DNA of 64,000 nt from Rhizobium sp. P32RR-XVIII (GCF_012641395.1 NZ_JABAIH010000002.1:1-64000); one strand, 5' to 3'. Numbered from the stretch's first letter, positions 25,706 to 35,145 are shown. Made by a program: numbers and translations. Notes: generated by a model not told the origin, from the sequence alone.

Positions 25706-26098
25706 ATGAATGAAGTTGTGACCCAGATCGCCGATCGCGTAGGCATTGCCCCCGATCTGGCAGAGAAGTCGGTGGGCATGATGCTCGGCTTCCTGCAGCG
25801 CGAGGCGGAGGACGGCCCGGTCGCACAGATGATCGAGGCAATCCCAGGCGCCGCTGATCTCGTCGCGAAGTTCAACGGCGAAGGTGCGGGCGGTGGCGGC
25901 CTGCTGGGCGGCTTGATGGGTGCGCTCGGCGGCGGCGGCATCATGGGCCTTGGCCAGCAGCTGATGAGCCAGGGCCTCGGCATGGGCGAAATCACCGCGC
26001 TTGCCAAGGAAACCATCGCGGTCGCCAAGCAATATGCCGGCGAGGACGTCGTCGACCAGGTCGTTGCCTCGGTCCCGGGATTGAGTCAATTCGTTTAA
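25706..26098 (+). CDS. Small helical Gly-rich protein (DUF2267/DUF2780-like)
   Basis: 130 residues. The N-terminal helical part (MNEVVTQIADRVGIAPDLAE ... GMMLGFLQRE) and C-terminal helical part (ITALAKETIAVAKQYAGEDVVDQVVASVPGLSQFV) flank a Gly-rich hinge (GEGAGGGGLLGGLMGALGGGG). The layout recalls small DUF2267/DUF2780 proteins, but I am not certain of the family. The ribosome-binding site GGAGG is eight bases upstream. A perfect palindrome precedes the gene and a strong terminator follows it, so it is its own transcription unit. Confidence 0.75.
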   Translation: MNEVVTQIADRVGIAPDLAEKSVGMMLGFLQREAEDGPVAQMIEAIPGAADLVAKFNGEGAGGGGLLGGLMGALGGGGIMGLGQQLMSQGLGMGEITALAKETIAVAKQYAGEDVVDQVVASVPGLSQFV

Positions 26099-26128
26099 AG
26101 TAGCTGTATCGGACAACCTTCAGGAGCT

Positions 26129-26165
26129 AAAAGCCGCTCGAAACAGCTCGTTGTGAGCGGCTTTT
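26129..26165 (+). terminator. Strong intrinsic terminator
   Basis: AAAAGCCGCTC and GAGCGGCTTTT form an 11-bp stem with a 15-base loop, ending in the T-run, 30 bases after the preceding stop. Confidence 0.85.
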
Positions 26166-26319
26166 GCTTGGTGATGATATTTGGCGCCGTGTTTGTTGCG
26201 GAGTGCACAGCATGTATGTGTGCCCGAGGGAGATGCATCCTTTTTCGCACGGATCAACTCGTGTATTTTAGATAATGGTAATATTCTGATCGCGTTTTCC
26301 TCTGCAGCAGGGGGCCGTC

Positions 26320-28761
26320 ATGAAAATTGGCCGGAGCATGCTTGCGGGTGCGGGCTTCCTAGCCCTTGGTTGTGTCTCAGGATGGGCTCAACAGGTCACC
26401 GGTACTCCGGGTTCGCCCGAAGCCACCGCCACGATCACCGGAAAACAACTTCCACCGCCTGATCCGAAATTCGGTGGCGTGATCAACGAGAAGGCGTCGG
26501 AATCGACACCATGGTGGGCTCCGCGCGTCGTGCCGCCCAAGGGCGCGCCCAACGTGCTCCTCATCATGACGGATGACCAGGGGTTCGGCGCACCGAGCAC
26601 CTTCGGCGGCATGATCCCAACGCCGGCCATGGATCGCATCGCCAACCAGGGCCTGCGCTTTACCAACTTTCACTCCACGTCACTCTGCTCACCGTCTCGG
26701 GCGGCGCTGATCACCGGGCGCAACCACCACTCGGTTGGCTACGGGGTCGTCGGCGAAATAGCGACGGGGTATCCGGGGTACGATTCAATCATTCCCATTG
26801 AAAAGGGCACGATCGGCACGATCCTCAAGGAAAATGGATACGCCACCTCGTGGTTCGGCAAGGACCACAACACCCCATCCTATCAGTCGAGCCAGGCCGG
26901 GCCGTTCCATCAATGGCCGACGGGAATGGGCTTCGAATACTTCTATGGCTTCGTCGGCGGCGACGCCAGCCAATGGCAGCCGAACCTGTTCCGCAACACC
27001 ACGGCCATCTATCCGTTCGAGGGCAATCCCGGCTGGAACATGGAGACGGCAATGGCCGATGAGGCCATCCAGTACATCAAACAACTCAAGGAGGTTGCTC
27101 CCGGCAAGCCATGGCTCGTTTATTACGTGCCCGGTGCCACCCATGCGCCACACCATCCGACGCCGGAGTGGATCAAGAAGATCAGCGACATGCATCTTTT
27201 CGATGACGGCTGGAACAAACTGCGGGAGACGATTTTCGCCAATCAGAAGCGACTTGGCATTATGCCGGAAAACGCCAAGCTGACGCCGTGGCCGAAAGGG
27301 CTGCCGGAATGGGATTCTCTCGGCTTAGATGAGAAGAAGCTCTTCATCAAGCAAGCGGATGTCTATGGGGCGTACCTTGCATATGCCGACAATGAGATCG
27401 GAAGGATCATCCAGGCAGTGGAAGACCTGGGCGAACTCGATGGTACCCTGATCATCTACATCGGCGGCGACAATGGCGCGAGCGCCGAGGGCATGGTCAA
27501 CGGCACGCCGAACGAGTTCACCACCTTCAACGGCGTGTCCGTGCCGGTCACGGACCAGTTCCTGTGGTATCCCTTCTGGGGGTCGGAACGCACCTTCCCG
27601 CATTTCGCCGCCGGCTGGGCCTGGGCAATGGATACGCCGTTCAAGTGGGTGAAGCAGGTTCCCTCGCATTTCGGCGGGACCGCGCAGGGCATGGTGATGT
27701 CTTGGCCGGGTCATATCACCGACGTGGGCGGCATCCGCAGGCAGTTCCACCACTTCATCGACATGGCGCCGACCATCCTCGAGGCAGCCGGTATCCCCGC
27801 ACCGGATACGATCGACGGTATCAAGCAAAGTCCCATCGAAGGGGTGAGCATGATGTACACGTGGGACAAGGCCAACGCGAATGCGCCTACGCGGCACGCG
27901 ACGCAATATTTCGAGATGCTTGGCAACCGCGCCATCTTTCACGACGGATGGATAGCGGCGACGACGCCCGCGACGCTGCCGTGGGAACTCAGTACCAAGA
28001 CGCCGCCGGACGTAATCACCGGCTACAACTGGGAGCTCTACAACATCGCGGAAGACCCCACCCAGTTCGATGATCTGGCGGCTAAGATGCCGGTCAAGCT
28101 CAAGGAGATGCAGGACCTCTTCTATTCGGAAGCGAAGAAATACAACGTGCTGCCGCTTGACAACTCAACGCTCGCGCGCTGGAACACACCGCGCCCGAGC
28201 CTCACTGCCGGCCGGACAGAATTCACCTATTCCGGTGAATTGACCGGCGTGCCGGCCAGCGCCGCCCCGGGTACCTTGAATAAGTCCTACACCATCACCG
28301 CGGAGATCGAGATACCCGAAGGCGGCGCGGAAGGCATGATCGTCACGCAGGGCGGGCGCTTCGGCGGTTACGGTCTGTTCCTCAGCAAGGGGGACTTTGG
28401 CGTCGGCGGAGGCCGGGTCGTGTTCCTCTACAACCTTCTCGACCTCAAGCGCACGATGTGGGAGGGGCCGGAACTCGAAGCCGGCAAGCACACCATCGTC
28501 TTCGACTACAAGATAGACGGCGCCGGCCTGGGCAAGGGCGGCACCGGCATACTTTCCGTCGACGGCAAGGAAGTGGCCAAGAACTCCATGGAACACGGAA
28601 TTCCGGTGACGTTCCCCGAGGACGAAACCTTTGACATCGGCCAGGACACGCGCACCGGCGTGGCGCTCCTGGAGTACCGCTACGACACTCCATTCAAGTT
28701 CACCGGCAAGATCGACAAGCTGATGTTCAAGCTGAAGCCCGAGGCGGGTGCAGCACCTTAA
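26320..28761 (+). CDS. Exported arylsulfatase, C-type formylglycine (copy 2)
   Basis: 813 residues with a signal peptide (cleavage near GWA-Q, residue 23). The LIMTDDQGFG metal motif and CSPSR maturation motif (C123 to formylglycine) are intact, followed by IGGDNGAS. It has the same architecture as the 13012 gene, including the C-terminal beta-rich domain with the GKGGTGILSVDGKEVA segment. It would release sulfate from aromatic or sugar sulfate esters in the periplasm. A short membrane-protein gene follows after 57 bases, probably in the same unit. A maturation enzyme must be encoded elsewhere. Confidence 0.95.
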   Translation: MKIGRSMLAGAGFLALGCVSGWAQQVTGTPGSPEATATITGKQLPPPDPKFGGVINEKASESTPWWAPRVVPPKGAPNVLLIMTDDQGFGAPSTFGGMIPTPAMDRIANQGLRFTNFHSTSLCSPSRAALITGRNHHSVGYGVVGEIATGYPGYDSIIPIEKGTIGTILKENGYATSWFGKDHNTPSYQSSQAGPFHQWPTGMGFEYFYGFVGGDASQWQPNLFRNTTAIYPFEGNPGWNMETAMADEAIQYIKQLKEVAPGKPWLVYYVPGATHAPHHPTPEWIKKISDMHLFDDGWNKLRETIFANQKRLGIMPENAKLTPWPKGLPEWDSLGLDEKKLFIKQADVYGAYLAYADNEIGRIIQAVEDLGELDGTLIIYIGGDNGASAEGMVNGTPNEFTTFNGVSVPVTDQFLWYPFWGSERTFPHFAAGWAWAMDTPFKWVKQVPSHFGGTAQGMVMSWPGHITDVGGIRRQFHHFIDMAPTILEAAGIPAPDTIDGIKQSPIEGVSMMYTWDKANANAPTRHATQYFEMLGNRAIFHDGWIAATTPATLPWELSTKTPPDVITGYNWELYNIAEDPTQFDDLAAKMPVKLKEMQDLFYSEAKKYNVLPLDNSTLARWNTPRPSLTAGRTEFTYSGELTGVPASAAPGTLNKSYTITAEIEIPEGGAEGMIVTQGGRFGGYGLFLSKGDFGVGGGRVVFLYNLLDLKRTMWEGPELEAGKHTIVFDYKIDGAGLGKGGTGILSVDGKEVAKNSMEHGIPVTFPEDETFDIGQDTRTGVALLEYRYDTPFKFTGKIDKLMFKLKPEAGAAP

Positions 28762-28818
28762 AACGGAGCGTCGAATGCAAAAGGGTCGCAGGCGAACCGT
28801 GAGCAAAGGGACGTATCT

Positions 28819-29166
28819 ATGATACGCGTGCTTGATGTCGCTGCTGTGGGCGAAATCGCCACAGGCGCCGCACTGCTCATTGTGCCGTCTTTGGTGGGAC
28901 AGGTGCTGCTTGGCGAAGTGTTGACTGGTGTCGCGATACCCACGGCTCGGGTGGCGGGCATTGCCCTGATCGCCCTGGGTATCGCTTGCTGGTGGAATTC
29001 GGCTTTGCTCGGCATGTTGGCATACAGTGCAGCGGTGACTTTCTATCTTGCTTACGTCGGTTTCGGAGGTGGGTTCGCTGGTGTGCTTCTCTGGCCAGCG
29101 GTGGCACTCCATGCGATTTTGTCAATCTTGCTCTGGCGCACTTGGGCGAAAACTGGGACCGTGTAA
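28819..29166 (+). CDS. Small membrane protein behind arylsulfatase
   Basis: 115 residues, almost entirely hydrophobic, with about four membrane helices (IATGAALLIVPSLVGQVLLG, VAGIALIALGIACWW, LLGMLAYSAAVTFYLAYVGF, AGVLLWPAVALHAILSILLW). No catalytic motif is visible. It follows the sulfatase in the same direction and is probably co-transcribed. A link to sulfatase export or sulfate handling is only a guess from position. Confidence 0.7.
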   Translation: MIRVLDVAAVGEIATGAALLIVPSLVGQVLLGEVLTGVAIPTARVAGIALIALGIACWWNSALLGMLAYSAAVTFYLAYVGFGGGFAGVLLWPAVALHAILSILLWRTWAKTGTV

Positions 29167-29324
29167 CTCTTGCCGCACCGAAGCTTGATGCCTCAAGATT
29201 CGCGGTTCGCCTGGCATCATGAAATCTCCATATCCAATCGCCGAATTTGCCTGCTGGAAGGGCGGAACAAAAGCATCGCTTCTGCTGTTTCTGCCGCGAT
29301 CATCGCACCGGAAGGATCATGATC

Positions 29325-29627
29325 ATGCGCAGGCTCATTTCAGTGACATCCATAGTGCTTCTGTCCATTGCAGCCCCGGCCCTTGCACAGTCCAGCATGG
29401 GCATCGATCCGAACGGCCGTTTCGATGGCAGTCCGCCGCCCGGCACATCGCCGGAATATGATGCGCAGCAGGGAGGCTTCGAAATCCCGCTCGATCCGAT
29501 CGAGACCGGCAGCATCACCATCAGTCGCCCGTCCACCTGGCAGGCGCCCTGCGCTCCACGGCGCGAAGGCATGCGCGGCCGCGGCGACGGTTCGGTCAAT
29601 GCGGCCTGCCCGGATCAGAGCAACTAA
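29325..29627 (+). CDS. Small secreted protein, unknown function
   Basis: 100 residues from the ATG at 29325, nine bases after GGAAGG; the ATG at 29319 is too close to that site. The signal peptide (RRLISVTSIVLLSIAAPALAQ) is clear. The mature part is Pro/Gly-rich (MGIDPNGRFDGSPPPGTSPE) and has two Cys near the end that could pair. I recognise no family. A hairpin follows 28 bases later. Confidence 0.65.
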   Translation: MRRLISVTSIVLLSIAAPALAQSSMGIDPNGRFDGSPPPGTSPEYDAQQGGFEIPLDPIETGSITISRPSTWQAPCAPRREGMRGRGDGSVNAACPDQSN

Positions 29628-29654
29628 GGTCGCCGCCCCGGCCTTTAAATCCCC

Positions 29655-29678
29655 CCGCCCGCGTTTAATCGCGGGCGG
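29655..29678. terminator. Hairpin between convergent genes
   Basis: CCGCCCGCG and CGCGGGCGG make a 9-bp GC stem with a six-base loop (TTTAAT). It lacks a long T-run but sits between two convergent stops. Confidence 0.5.
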
Positions 29679-29693
29679 TGACGCCATTTGCGA

Positions 29694-31109
29694 TTAACAG
29701 AGAATAGCCCGCGGCTCGAGGAACGCTTCCAGCCCGGAGACGCCGAACTCACGGCCGACGCCGGACTGCTTGAAGCCGCCGAAGGGGGCAAGCGGCTCAT
29801 GCGGTGCGCCGTTGATCACCACGCGGCCCGATTCCATCCGCTCGGCGACCCGCCTGGCATGGTCGAGGTCGCTGCTGTGGATATAGGCCTGCAAGCCATA
29901 GCTGGTGTCGTTGGCAATGCGGATCGCGTTCTCTTCGTCCTTGTAGGCGATGACGAAAAGCACCGGCCCGAAGATTTCCTCGCGGGCGATCCGCATGCTG
30001 TTGTCGACGTTGACAAAGACCGTCGGGCGGACGAACCAGCCGCGCTCGATACCCTCAGGACGGCCGGTGCCGCCCGTCAGGATCTGCGCACCTTCCTCTA
30101 GTCCAAGGCGGATATAGGACTGTACCCGATCATATTGTTTCTGGCTCACCATCGGCCCGACGCGCACCTCGGGATCCCCTGGATCGCCGGTCTTGACCGC
30201 CTCGATGCCGGCTTTGAGCCGCTCCAGGATGTCCGGAAGCCTGCTTTCCGGCGCAAGGATGCGCGTGCCGGCGATACAGGCCTGGCCGCTATTGGCAAGC
30301 CCCGCCATCAGCACCGCCGGGATGGCGGTATCGAGGTCGGCGTCTTCCAGAAGGATGTTCGGCCCCTTGCCGCCGAGCTCCAGCGTTACGCGCTTCAGCG
30401 TCTCGGCGCCCGCCCGAAGGATCTGCTTGCCGACCGCGGTCGAGCCGGTGAAGCTCACCTTGGCGATATCGGGATGCGCGCTGAACTCGGCACCCACCAC
30501 ATCGCCGCGGCCGTTGACGATGTTGAACACGCCCTTCGGCAGACCGGCCTCATGCAGGCATTCGGTAATCAGTTGCGTCTGGATCGCGCTCATTTCGCTG
30601 GGCTTGATGACGACCGTCGAACCCGCCGCCAGCGCGGTTGCAAGCTTGGAGCAGATGAAGCCGTAATTGCTGTTCCATGGCGTGATCGCGGCGGCGACGC
30701 CGAGCGGCTGCATGGTCACGTCGGCGCGGCCGATCTTACGCGTGAAATCGTAATTCTCCAGCGTTTCGGCCATGTTCAGGAAGGTCGAGGCGGCATGGGG
30801 TACGGCAAAGCCGGTGAAGTATTGCGGCGCGCCGTATTCCTCCGCCATCGCCGCGGTCATCTCCTCGGCGCGGGCGAAGACGGCAACGCTCAGCCGCTTC
30901 AGCATCGCGATCCGCTCTGCCTTGCTTGTGCGCGAAAAGGCCGGAAAGGCGCGCTTGGCGGCGGCGATCGCCGTGCGGGCGTCCTCGCGGTCGCCGAGGC
31001 GAACGGTGCCGATCTTCTCTTCGGTGGAGGGGTTGAAGAGGTCGCCAATTTCCTCGCCGTGCGGCTTCACGAAAGCACCGTCGATATAGATCTCAGTAAT
31101 ATTGCGCAT
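29694..31109 (-). CDS. NAD(P)-dependent aldehyde dehydrogenase
   Basis: 471 residues from the ATG at 31109, with GGAG eight bases upstream; the much longer open frame above it is antisense to the LysR gene. Visible are the TPWNSNYG cofactor-site entry, GSTAVGKQI, the general-base Glu in LELGGKGPNI and the nucleophilic Cys in SGQACIAGTR. It oxidises an aldehyde to the acid in the cytoplasm; the substrate is not clear from sequence, and short aliphatic or aromatic aldehydes are possible. It is transcribed divergently from a LysR gene 96 bases away, its likely regulator. Confidence 0.95.
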   Translation of the reverse strand: MRNITEIYIDGAFVKPHGEEIGDLFNPSTEEKIGTVRLGDREDARTAIAAAKRAFPAFSRTSKAERIAMLKRLSVAVFARAEEMTAAMAEEYGAPQYFTGFAVPHAASTFLNMAETLENYDFTRKIGRADVTMQPLGVAAAITPWNSNYGFICSKLATALAAGSTVVIKPSEMSAIQTQLITECLHEAGLPKGVFNIVNGRGDVVGAEFSAHPDIAKVSFTGSTAVGKQILRAGAETLKRVTLELGGKGPNILLEDADLDTAIPAVLMAGLANSGQACIAGTRILAPESRLPDILERLKAGIEAVKTGDPGDPEVRVGPMVSQKQYDRVQSYIRLGLEEGAQILTGGTGRPEGIERGWFVRPTVFVNVDNSMRIAREEIFGPVLFVIAYKDEENAIRIANDTSYGLQAYIHSSDLDHARRVAERMESGRVVINGAPHEPLAPFGGFKQSGVGREFGVSGLEAFLEPRAILC

Positions 31110-31205
31110 CGCTTTTCTCCTTTGTGCGATACGCCCTATCTGGCATCGGCCGATTGATCTGATAAGCTGGCCAATATCGGACAAGCTGATAAGGATTTGC
31201 GGACA

Positions 31206-32102
31206 ATGATGCGAGGCACGCTGGCGGAGCTGGAAGCGGTGGTGACGGTCGCGGCGCGCGGCGGCTTCCGGGCGGCAGCCCGCGAACTCGGCATTTCCTC
31301 CTCGGCGCTCAGCCAGCAGGTCGCCGCGCTCGAAGCCCGGCTCGGTGTGCGCCTCTTCAATCGCACGACCCGCAGCGTCACGCTGTCCTCGGCAGGCGAA
31401 CAATTCGTGGCGGAAGTCACGCCGGCGCTGGCGGCTATCCGCAACGCCATCGACCTCACCGATGAGCACCGTTTGGAACCGTCGGGAACGCTGCGCCTCA
31501 ACACCTCGATCGGCGCTGCGCGCATGATTCTCTCTCCGCTCGTGCTCGAATATCTGCGGCGCTATCCGCGCATGCAGGTGGAAATCGTCACCGAGGGGGC
31601 GCTGGTCGATATCAACGCCCAGGGCTTCGACGCCGGCTTGCGCCTGCTGGAGTCCGTGCCGCCGGACATGATCTCGGTCCCGGTCAGCCGGTTTATCCGC
31701 CCGGCAATCGTCGGCTCGCCCGGCTATTCTGAGGAAAAGAGCACGCCGCTCGTCCCCGCCGACCTGCAGTCCCACCGCTGCATCCGCGCCCGCATGGCAA
31801 GCGGTTCGATCTATCGCTGGGAGTTCGAAAAACGCGGCGAAGCCTTTACCATGGACGTGCCGGGGTCGCTGACGTTGGACGAAAGCGACCTGATGCTGCG
31901 GGCGGCGCGGGAAGGGGCAGGCCTTGCCTATCTCAACGAATGGCAGGTCGCGGACGACATTGCCGCGGGCCGCCTGATCCAGGTTCTGGCGGACTGGACG
32001 CCGCCCTATCCGGGCCTTTGCCTCTATTATCCCGGCCGCCGCCATATCCCGGCAAAGCTGCGCGCCTTCGTCGACCTCATCAAGGAGGTGAGGCAGGATT
32101 GA
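31206..32102 (+). CDS. LysR-family regulator, divergent to aldehyde dehydrogenase
   Basis: 298 residues from the ATG at 31206 (AAGGA 10 bases upstream; TTG at 31197 is an alternative). The helix-turn-helix region reads LEAVVTVAARGGFRAAAREL, then GISSSALSQQVAALEARLG, and the effector domain is of normal length. The 96-base divergent spacer holds two copies of an AAGCTG-containing element that might be binding half-sites. It probably controls the aldehyde dehydrogenase gene. Confidence 0.92.
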   Translation: MMRGTLAELEAVVTVAARGGFRAAARELGISSSALSQQVAALEARLGVRLFNRTTRSVTLSSAGEQFVAEVTPALAAIRNAIDLTDEHRLEPSGTLRLNTSIGAARMILSPLVLEYLRRYPRMQVEIVTEGALVDINAQGFDAGLRLLESVPPDMISVPVSRFIRPAIVGSPGYSEEKSTPLVPADLQSHRCIRARMASGSIYRWEFEKRGEAFTMDVPGSLTLDESDLMLRAAREGAGLAYLNEWQVADDIAAGRLIQVLADWTPPYPGLCLYYPGRRHIPAKLRAFVDLIKEVRQD

Positions 32103-32118
32103 TAAGGCCGATAGCCGC

Positions 32119-33624
32119 TTAGTGCCCGTCCTTTTTCGTTGCCTCGCCGATCGCGTGCCATTTCCGGCCGTCGCGCTCGATGAGTTCATCGGCGCAAGTC
32201 GGTCCCGTGCTGCCCGGCGCGTAGAGCTCCGGCGTCTTGCCGTCCTTCGCCCAGATGTCGAGGAAGGGCTGTACGGCCGCCCAGCCGGCCTCAATGCCGT
32301 CGGCGCGCTGGAACAGCGTCTGGTCGCCGATGAAGAGGTCGTAGAGGAGCGATTCGTAGCCGGTCATCTTGCCGATGTCGAACTTGTCGGCATAGCGGAA
32401 GTCGAGCGACACCGGCACCGTTTCGACGGAAAGTCCCGGCGACTTGATGGAGATCTCTATGCTCATGCCCTCGTCGGGCTGCACCTGGATGATCAGCCGG
32501 TTCGGTGGAAGGTTATACCGCACGTCCGTTTCGCGGAACTGCGTGAAGGGCACCGGCTGAAATTGGACGACGATCTCGGTATCGCGTGCCGTGAGCGCCT
32601 TGCCGGTCCTGAGATAGAAGGGAACGCCAGCCCAGCGCCATGTGTCGGCGTAAAGCTTCAGCGCGACGAAGGTCTCCGTCCGGCTGTCTGGCGCCACGTC
32701 CTTCGTTTCCCGGAAGGCCGGAAGCTCGGCGCCGTTGAGCGTGCCCGCCCCATAGGCGCCGCGCACCGCATGCGCCTCGGCCTCCTCGGGCGTAAAGATG
32801 CGCAGCGCCTTCAGCACCTTGCTCTTCTCGTTGCGGATCTCCTCGGCGTCGAAACCGTTCGGCGGCTCCATGGCGATCATTGCAAGAAGCTGGAACAGGT
32901 GGTTGGGGATCATGTCGCGCAGCGCGCCGGTGGCGTCGTAGAATTTGCCGCGCGTGCCGACGTCGACGATCTCGGCGGCGGTGATCTGCACATGGTCGAT
33001 ATAGCGGCTGTTCCATAGCGACTCGATAATCATGTTGGCGAAGCGCGCCGTCAGAATGTTCTGTACGGTTTCCTTGCCGAGGAAATGATCGAGCCTGTAA
33101 ACTTGGCTTTCCGCGACCTTGCACAGGATCTGAGCGTTCAGCGCCGTCGCCGAGGCGAGGTCGGTTCCGAACGGCTTCTCGATGGCGATGCGGCGGAAGG
33201 CGTTTTCGCTCTCATCGGTCAGCCCATGTTCCGCGAGCTTCTCGATAATCGGGCCAAAGAAAGCCGGCGGCACGGCGAGATAGAAAGCTGCATTGCCGCT
33301 CAGCCGCCTGCCGATTTCCAGATAGACGTCGTCCCCGGTGAAATCGCCCGAAAAATAGCTGATCCGCTGCCTCAGTCCTTTCCAGGCCGCATCCGTGGCG
33401 AGTGGTTCACCGTCGCCAAGACCAGACAGAAAATCGTCCAGCCGGTCGCGAAGCATCTCGTCGCCGCCCGGTTCCACGGCGACACCGAGGATCTGCAGGT
33501 CGTCGCCGATCATGCCGCCGCGGGTGAGATTGATGAGGGCCGGAATAAGAAGCCGCCGCGTCAGATCGCCGGTAGCACCGAAGATGACGAGAGTCGTAGG
33601 CGGTGTAGGCTGAGCAAAGGGCAT
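32119..33624 (-). CDS. zwf: Glucose-6-phosphate 1-dehydrogenase
   Basis: 501 residues from the ATG at 33624 (GGAG 10 bases upstream). The N-terminal Rossmann motif is FGATGDLTRR, the substrate-binding signature is IEKPFGTDLASA and the catalytic region is YRLDHFLGKETVQN. It makes 6-phosphogluconolactone with reduction of NAD(P)+, feeding the Entner-Doudoroff and pentose phosphate routes. The usual pgl and edd partners are not adjacent, so this may be a second, stand-alone copy. It ends 16 bases from the convergent LysR stop. Confidence 0.95.
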   Translation of the reverse strand: MPFAQPTPPTTLVIFGATGDLTRRLLIPALINLTRGGMIGDDLQILGVAVEPGGDEMLRDRLDDFLSGLGDGEPLATDAAWKGLRQRISYFSGDFTGDDVYLEIGRRLSGNAAFYLAVPPAFFGPIIEKLAEHGLTDESENAFRRIAIEKPFGTDLASATALNAQILCKVAESQVYRLDHFLGKETVQNILTARFANMIIESLWNSRYIDHVQITAAEIVDVGTRGKFYDATGALRDMIPNHLFQLLAMIAMEPPNGFDAEEIRNEKSKVLKALRIFTPEEAEAHAVRGAYGAGTLNGAELPAFRETKDVAPDSRTETFVALKLYADTWRWAGVPFYLRTGKALTARDTEIVVQFQPVPFTQFRETDVRYNLPPNRLIIQVQPDEGMSIEISIKSPGLSVETVPVSLDFRYADKFDIGKMTGYESLLYDLFIGDQTLFQRADGIEAGWAAVQPFLDIWAKDGKTPELYAPGSTGPTCADELIERDGRKWHAIGEATKKDGH

Positions 33625-33700
33625 TGTGGATCGCGCTCCGTGATTATCCCGCCGGATAATAAAGCGGCTGCGCAGTACCTCAAGCGTCGGGTTGATCATT

Positions 33701-33760
33701 TTGCGGTGCACAGGAGTGGCACTATAAAATGTCGGGTTAGCATGATAGGATTAAATCCTA
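33701..33760 (+). promoter_or_regulatory. parDE promoter and autoregulatory operator
   Basis: TTGCGG (33701-33706) and TATAAA (33723-33728) with a 16-base spacer form a good promoter. It is followed by the palindrome TAGGATT-A-AATCCTA (33746-33760), placed at the expected transcription start, a typical site for antitoxin repression. Confidence 0.65.
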
Positions 33761-33777
33761 CTCAGGAAGGATCGATC

Positions 33778-34068
33778 ATGCGAACCACTCAGCCGCTGAG
33801 CATTACGCTTCCCGTCGAAATGGCAAAGATGGTGAAGGACAAGGTTGCCTCAGGCGAATACGCCAGCGAAAGCGAAGTCATCCGCGATGGCCTTCGGGCT
33901 CTTGCGGCTCAGGATGCTGCGATCGAGAAATGGCTCCGCGAAGAAGTCGTACCGACGATAAAGGCCCTCGACGCCGATCCCAGCCGGGCCATCCCCGTAA
34001 AGGAAGCGCGCAGGCGGATTCAAGCATTTATGGACGCCCATAAAGTCGAAAAGCCCAAGCGCGGATGA
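33778..34068 (+). CDS. parD: ParD-type antitoxin
   Basis: 96 residues from the ATG at 33778 (AGGAAGG upstream). The N-terminus TTQPLSITLPVEMAKMVKDK and ASGEYASESEVIRDGLRAL are the ribbon-helix-helix DNA-binding domain. The charged C-terminus (IPVKEARRRIQAFMDAHK) is the toxin-binding tail. It overlaps the parE start by four bases (ATGA) and is preceded by a palindromic operator. It neutralises the ParE-like toxin and represses the pair. Confidence 0.93.
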   Translation: MRTTQPLSITLPVEMAKMVKDKVASGEYASESEVIRDGLRALAAQDAAIEKWLREEVVPTIKALDADPSRAIPVKEARRRIQAFMDAHKVEKPKRG

Positions 34069-34373
34069 AATACACCGTTGTTTTCGACGCTGCGGCCGAA
34101 TCGGATCTGCAAGAGATCTACCTTTACCTTCTCCCGGAAGCTGGAGAGCGCATCGCTACTCGATGTATTGATGGCATCATCGACTATTGCGAATCCTTCG
34201 AAACCTTTCCTGAGCGCGGTGCACGCCTGAATCATATCTTTCCGGGCCTGCGGATTATCGGCTTTAGGCGAAAGGCAACAATCGCCTTTCGCATTAACGG
34301 AGATATCGTGACGATTCTGCGCGTATTCCATGCAGGCAGAAACGTCACTTTCGATACGGCAGACGACGACTAG
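34065..34373 (+). CDS. parE: ParE/RelE-superfamily toxin
   Basis: 102 residues. The pattern MKYTVVFDAAAESDLQEIYL and FPERGARLNHIFPGLRIIGF, then RRKATIAFRI and VTILRVFHAGRN, is the compact ParE fold. ParE proteins poison DNA gyrase, while RelE relatives cut mRNA; the ParD partner and the C-terminal VFHAGRN favour ParE. Translation is coupled to parD. The gene looks intact. Such chromosomal pairs are common in rhizobia. Confidence 0.92.
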   Translation: MKYTVVFDAAAESDLQEIYLYLLPEAGERIATRCIDGIIDYCESFETFPERGARLNHIFPGLRIIGFRRKATIAFRINGDIVTILRVFHAGRNVTFDTADDD

Positions 34374-34374
34374 C

Positions 34375-35145
34375 TCAAGCCTTCACGGCCACCATGAACA
34401 GCCGCGGAAAGCGCAGCAGAACGCGGCCGTCGGCCATCTTCGGGTAGGCTTTCTCGACGCGCGAAAGATAGTCCGCCAGAAACGCCTCGCGGTGTTCTTC
34501 GCCGGCAGTGGCGAGGTAGGGCATCAGCCCCGTTCCCTTCACCCATTCGACGATCGCGGCGGCATCGGCCATGGGGTGATTGTAGATCGCATGCCAGACA
34601 TCGACGCGCGAGGATTTGCCGATCAGGCGGCTATAATAGGTCGAGGCCGGGGGCAGAGTATTGCGCCGCGCGCTCTTCTGCTCGAATGCGGCCTTCCATG
34701 GCCCGGCATGTGCCGTCTCCTCCATCGCAAGATGCGTCGGCTCGCCGAGGTTGTCGGGCATCTGCACCGCGAGGACGCCTCCCTCGGAGAGGCCGTCCAT
34801 CAAGCGCTCGAAGATGTCGAGATGGTTGGGCAGCCACTGGAACACGGCATTGGCAAAAAGCAGATCGGCGGGCTTGTCCGGCTGCCAGGTCGCAAGGTCG
34901 GCCTCGGTGAAGCTCGTGTCCGGCAGCCGCTTGCGCGCGGCCTCCAGCATATTGCGGTCGCTGTCGAGGCCGGAAACGGCTTGCCGGCCGTAACGGTCGA
35001 TGATGAGTTCGGTGGAATTTCCCGGCCCGCAGCCGAGATCGATCGCTTTGGCGACCCGCTCCAGCGGCACCTGCGCCAGAAGATCGCGCACCGGACGCGT
35101 GCGCTCATCCTCGAACTTCACATACTGGCTTGCGGACCACGCCAT
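34375..35145 (-). CDS. tam: Trans-aconitate 2-methyltransferase
   Basis: 256 residues from the ATG at 35145 (GAGGAAG upstream). The N-terminus [20 protein letters not shown] is characteristic of Tam, and the SAM-binding motif is [11 protein letters not shown]. The middle ([20 protein letters not shown]) and the C-terminus fit the family. It methylates trans-aconitate, a by-product that inhibits aconitase, in the cytoplasm. It lies convergent to parE (the stops almost touch) and is a single gene. Confidence 0.93.
   Translation of the reverse strand: MAWSASQYVKFEDERTRPVRDLLAQVPLERVAKAIDLGCGPGNSTELIIDRYGRQAVSGLDSDRNMLEAARKRLPDTSFTEADLATWQPDKPADLLFANAVFQWLPNHLDIFERLMDGLSEGGVLAVQMPDNLGEPTHLAMEETAHAGPWKAAFEQKSARRNTLPPASTYYSRLIGKSSRVDVWHAIYNHPMADAAAIVEWVKGTGLMPYLATAGEEHREAFLADYLSRVEKAYPKMADGRVLLRFPRLFMVAVKA

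Noticed and set aside
29694..32294. 866-codon open frame on the minus strand
   Set aside because: Only the part from 31109 down is aldehyde dehydrogenase. The upstream 395 codons are antisense to the LysR gene and lack protein-like composition.
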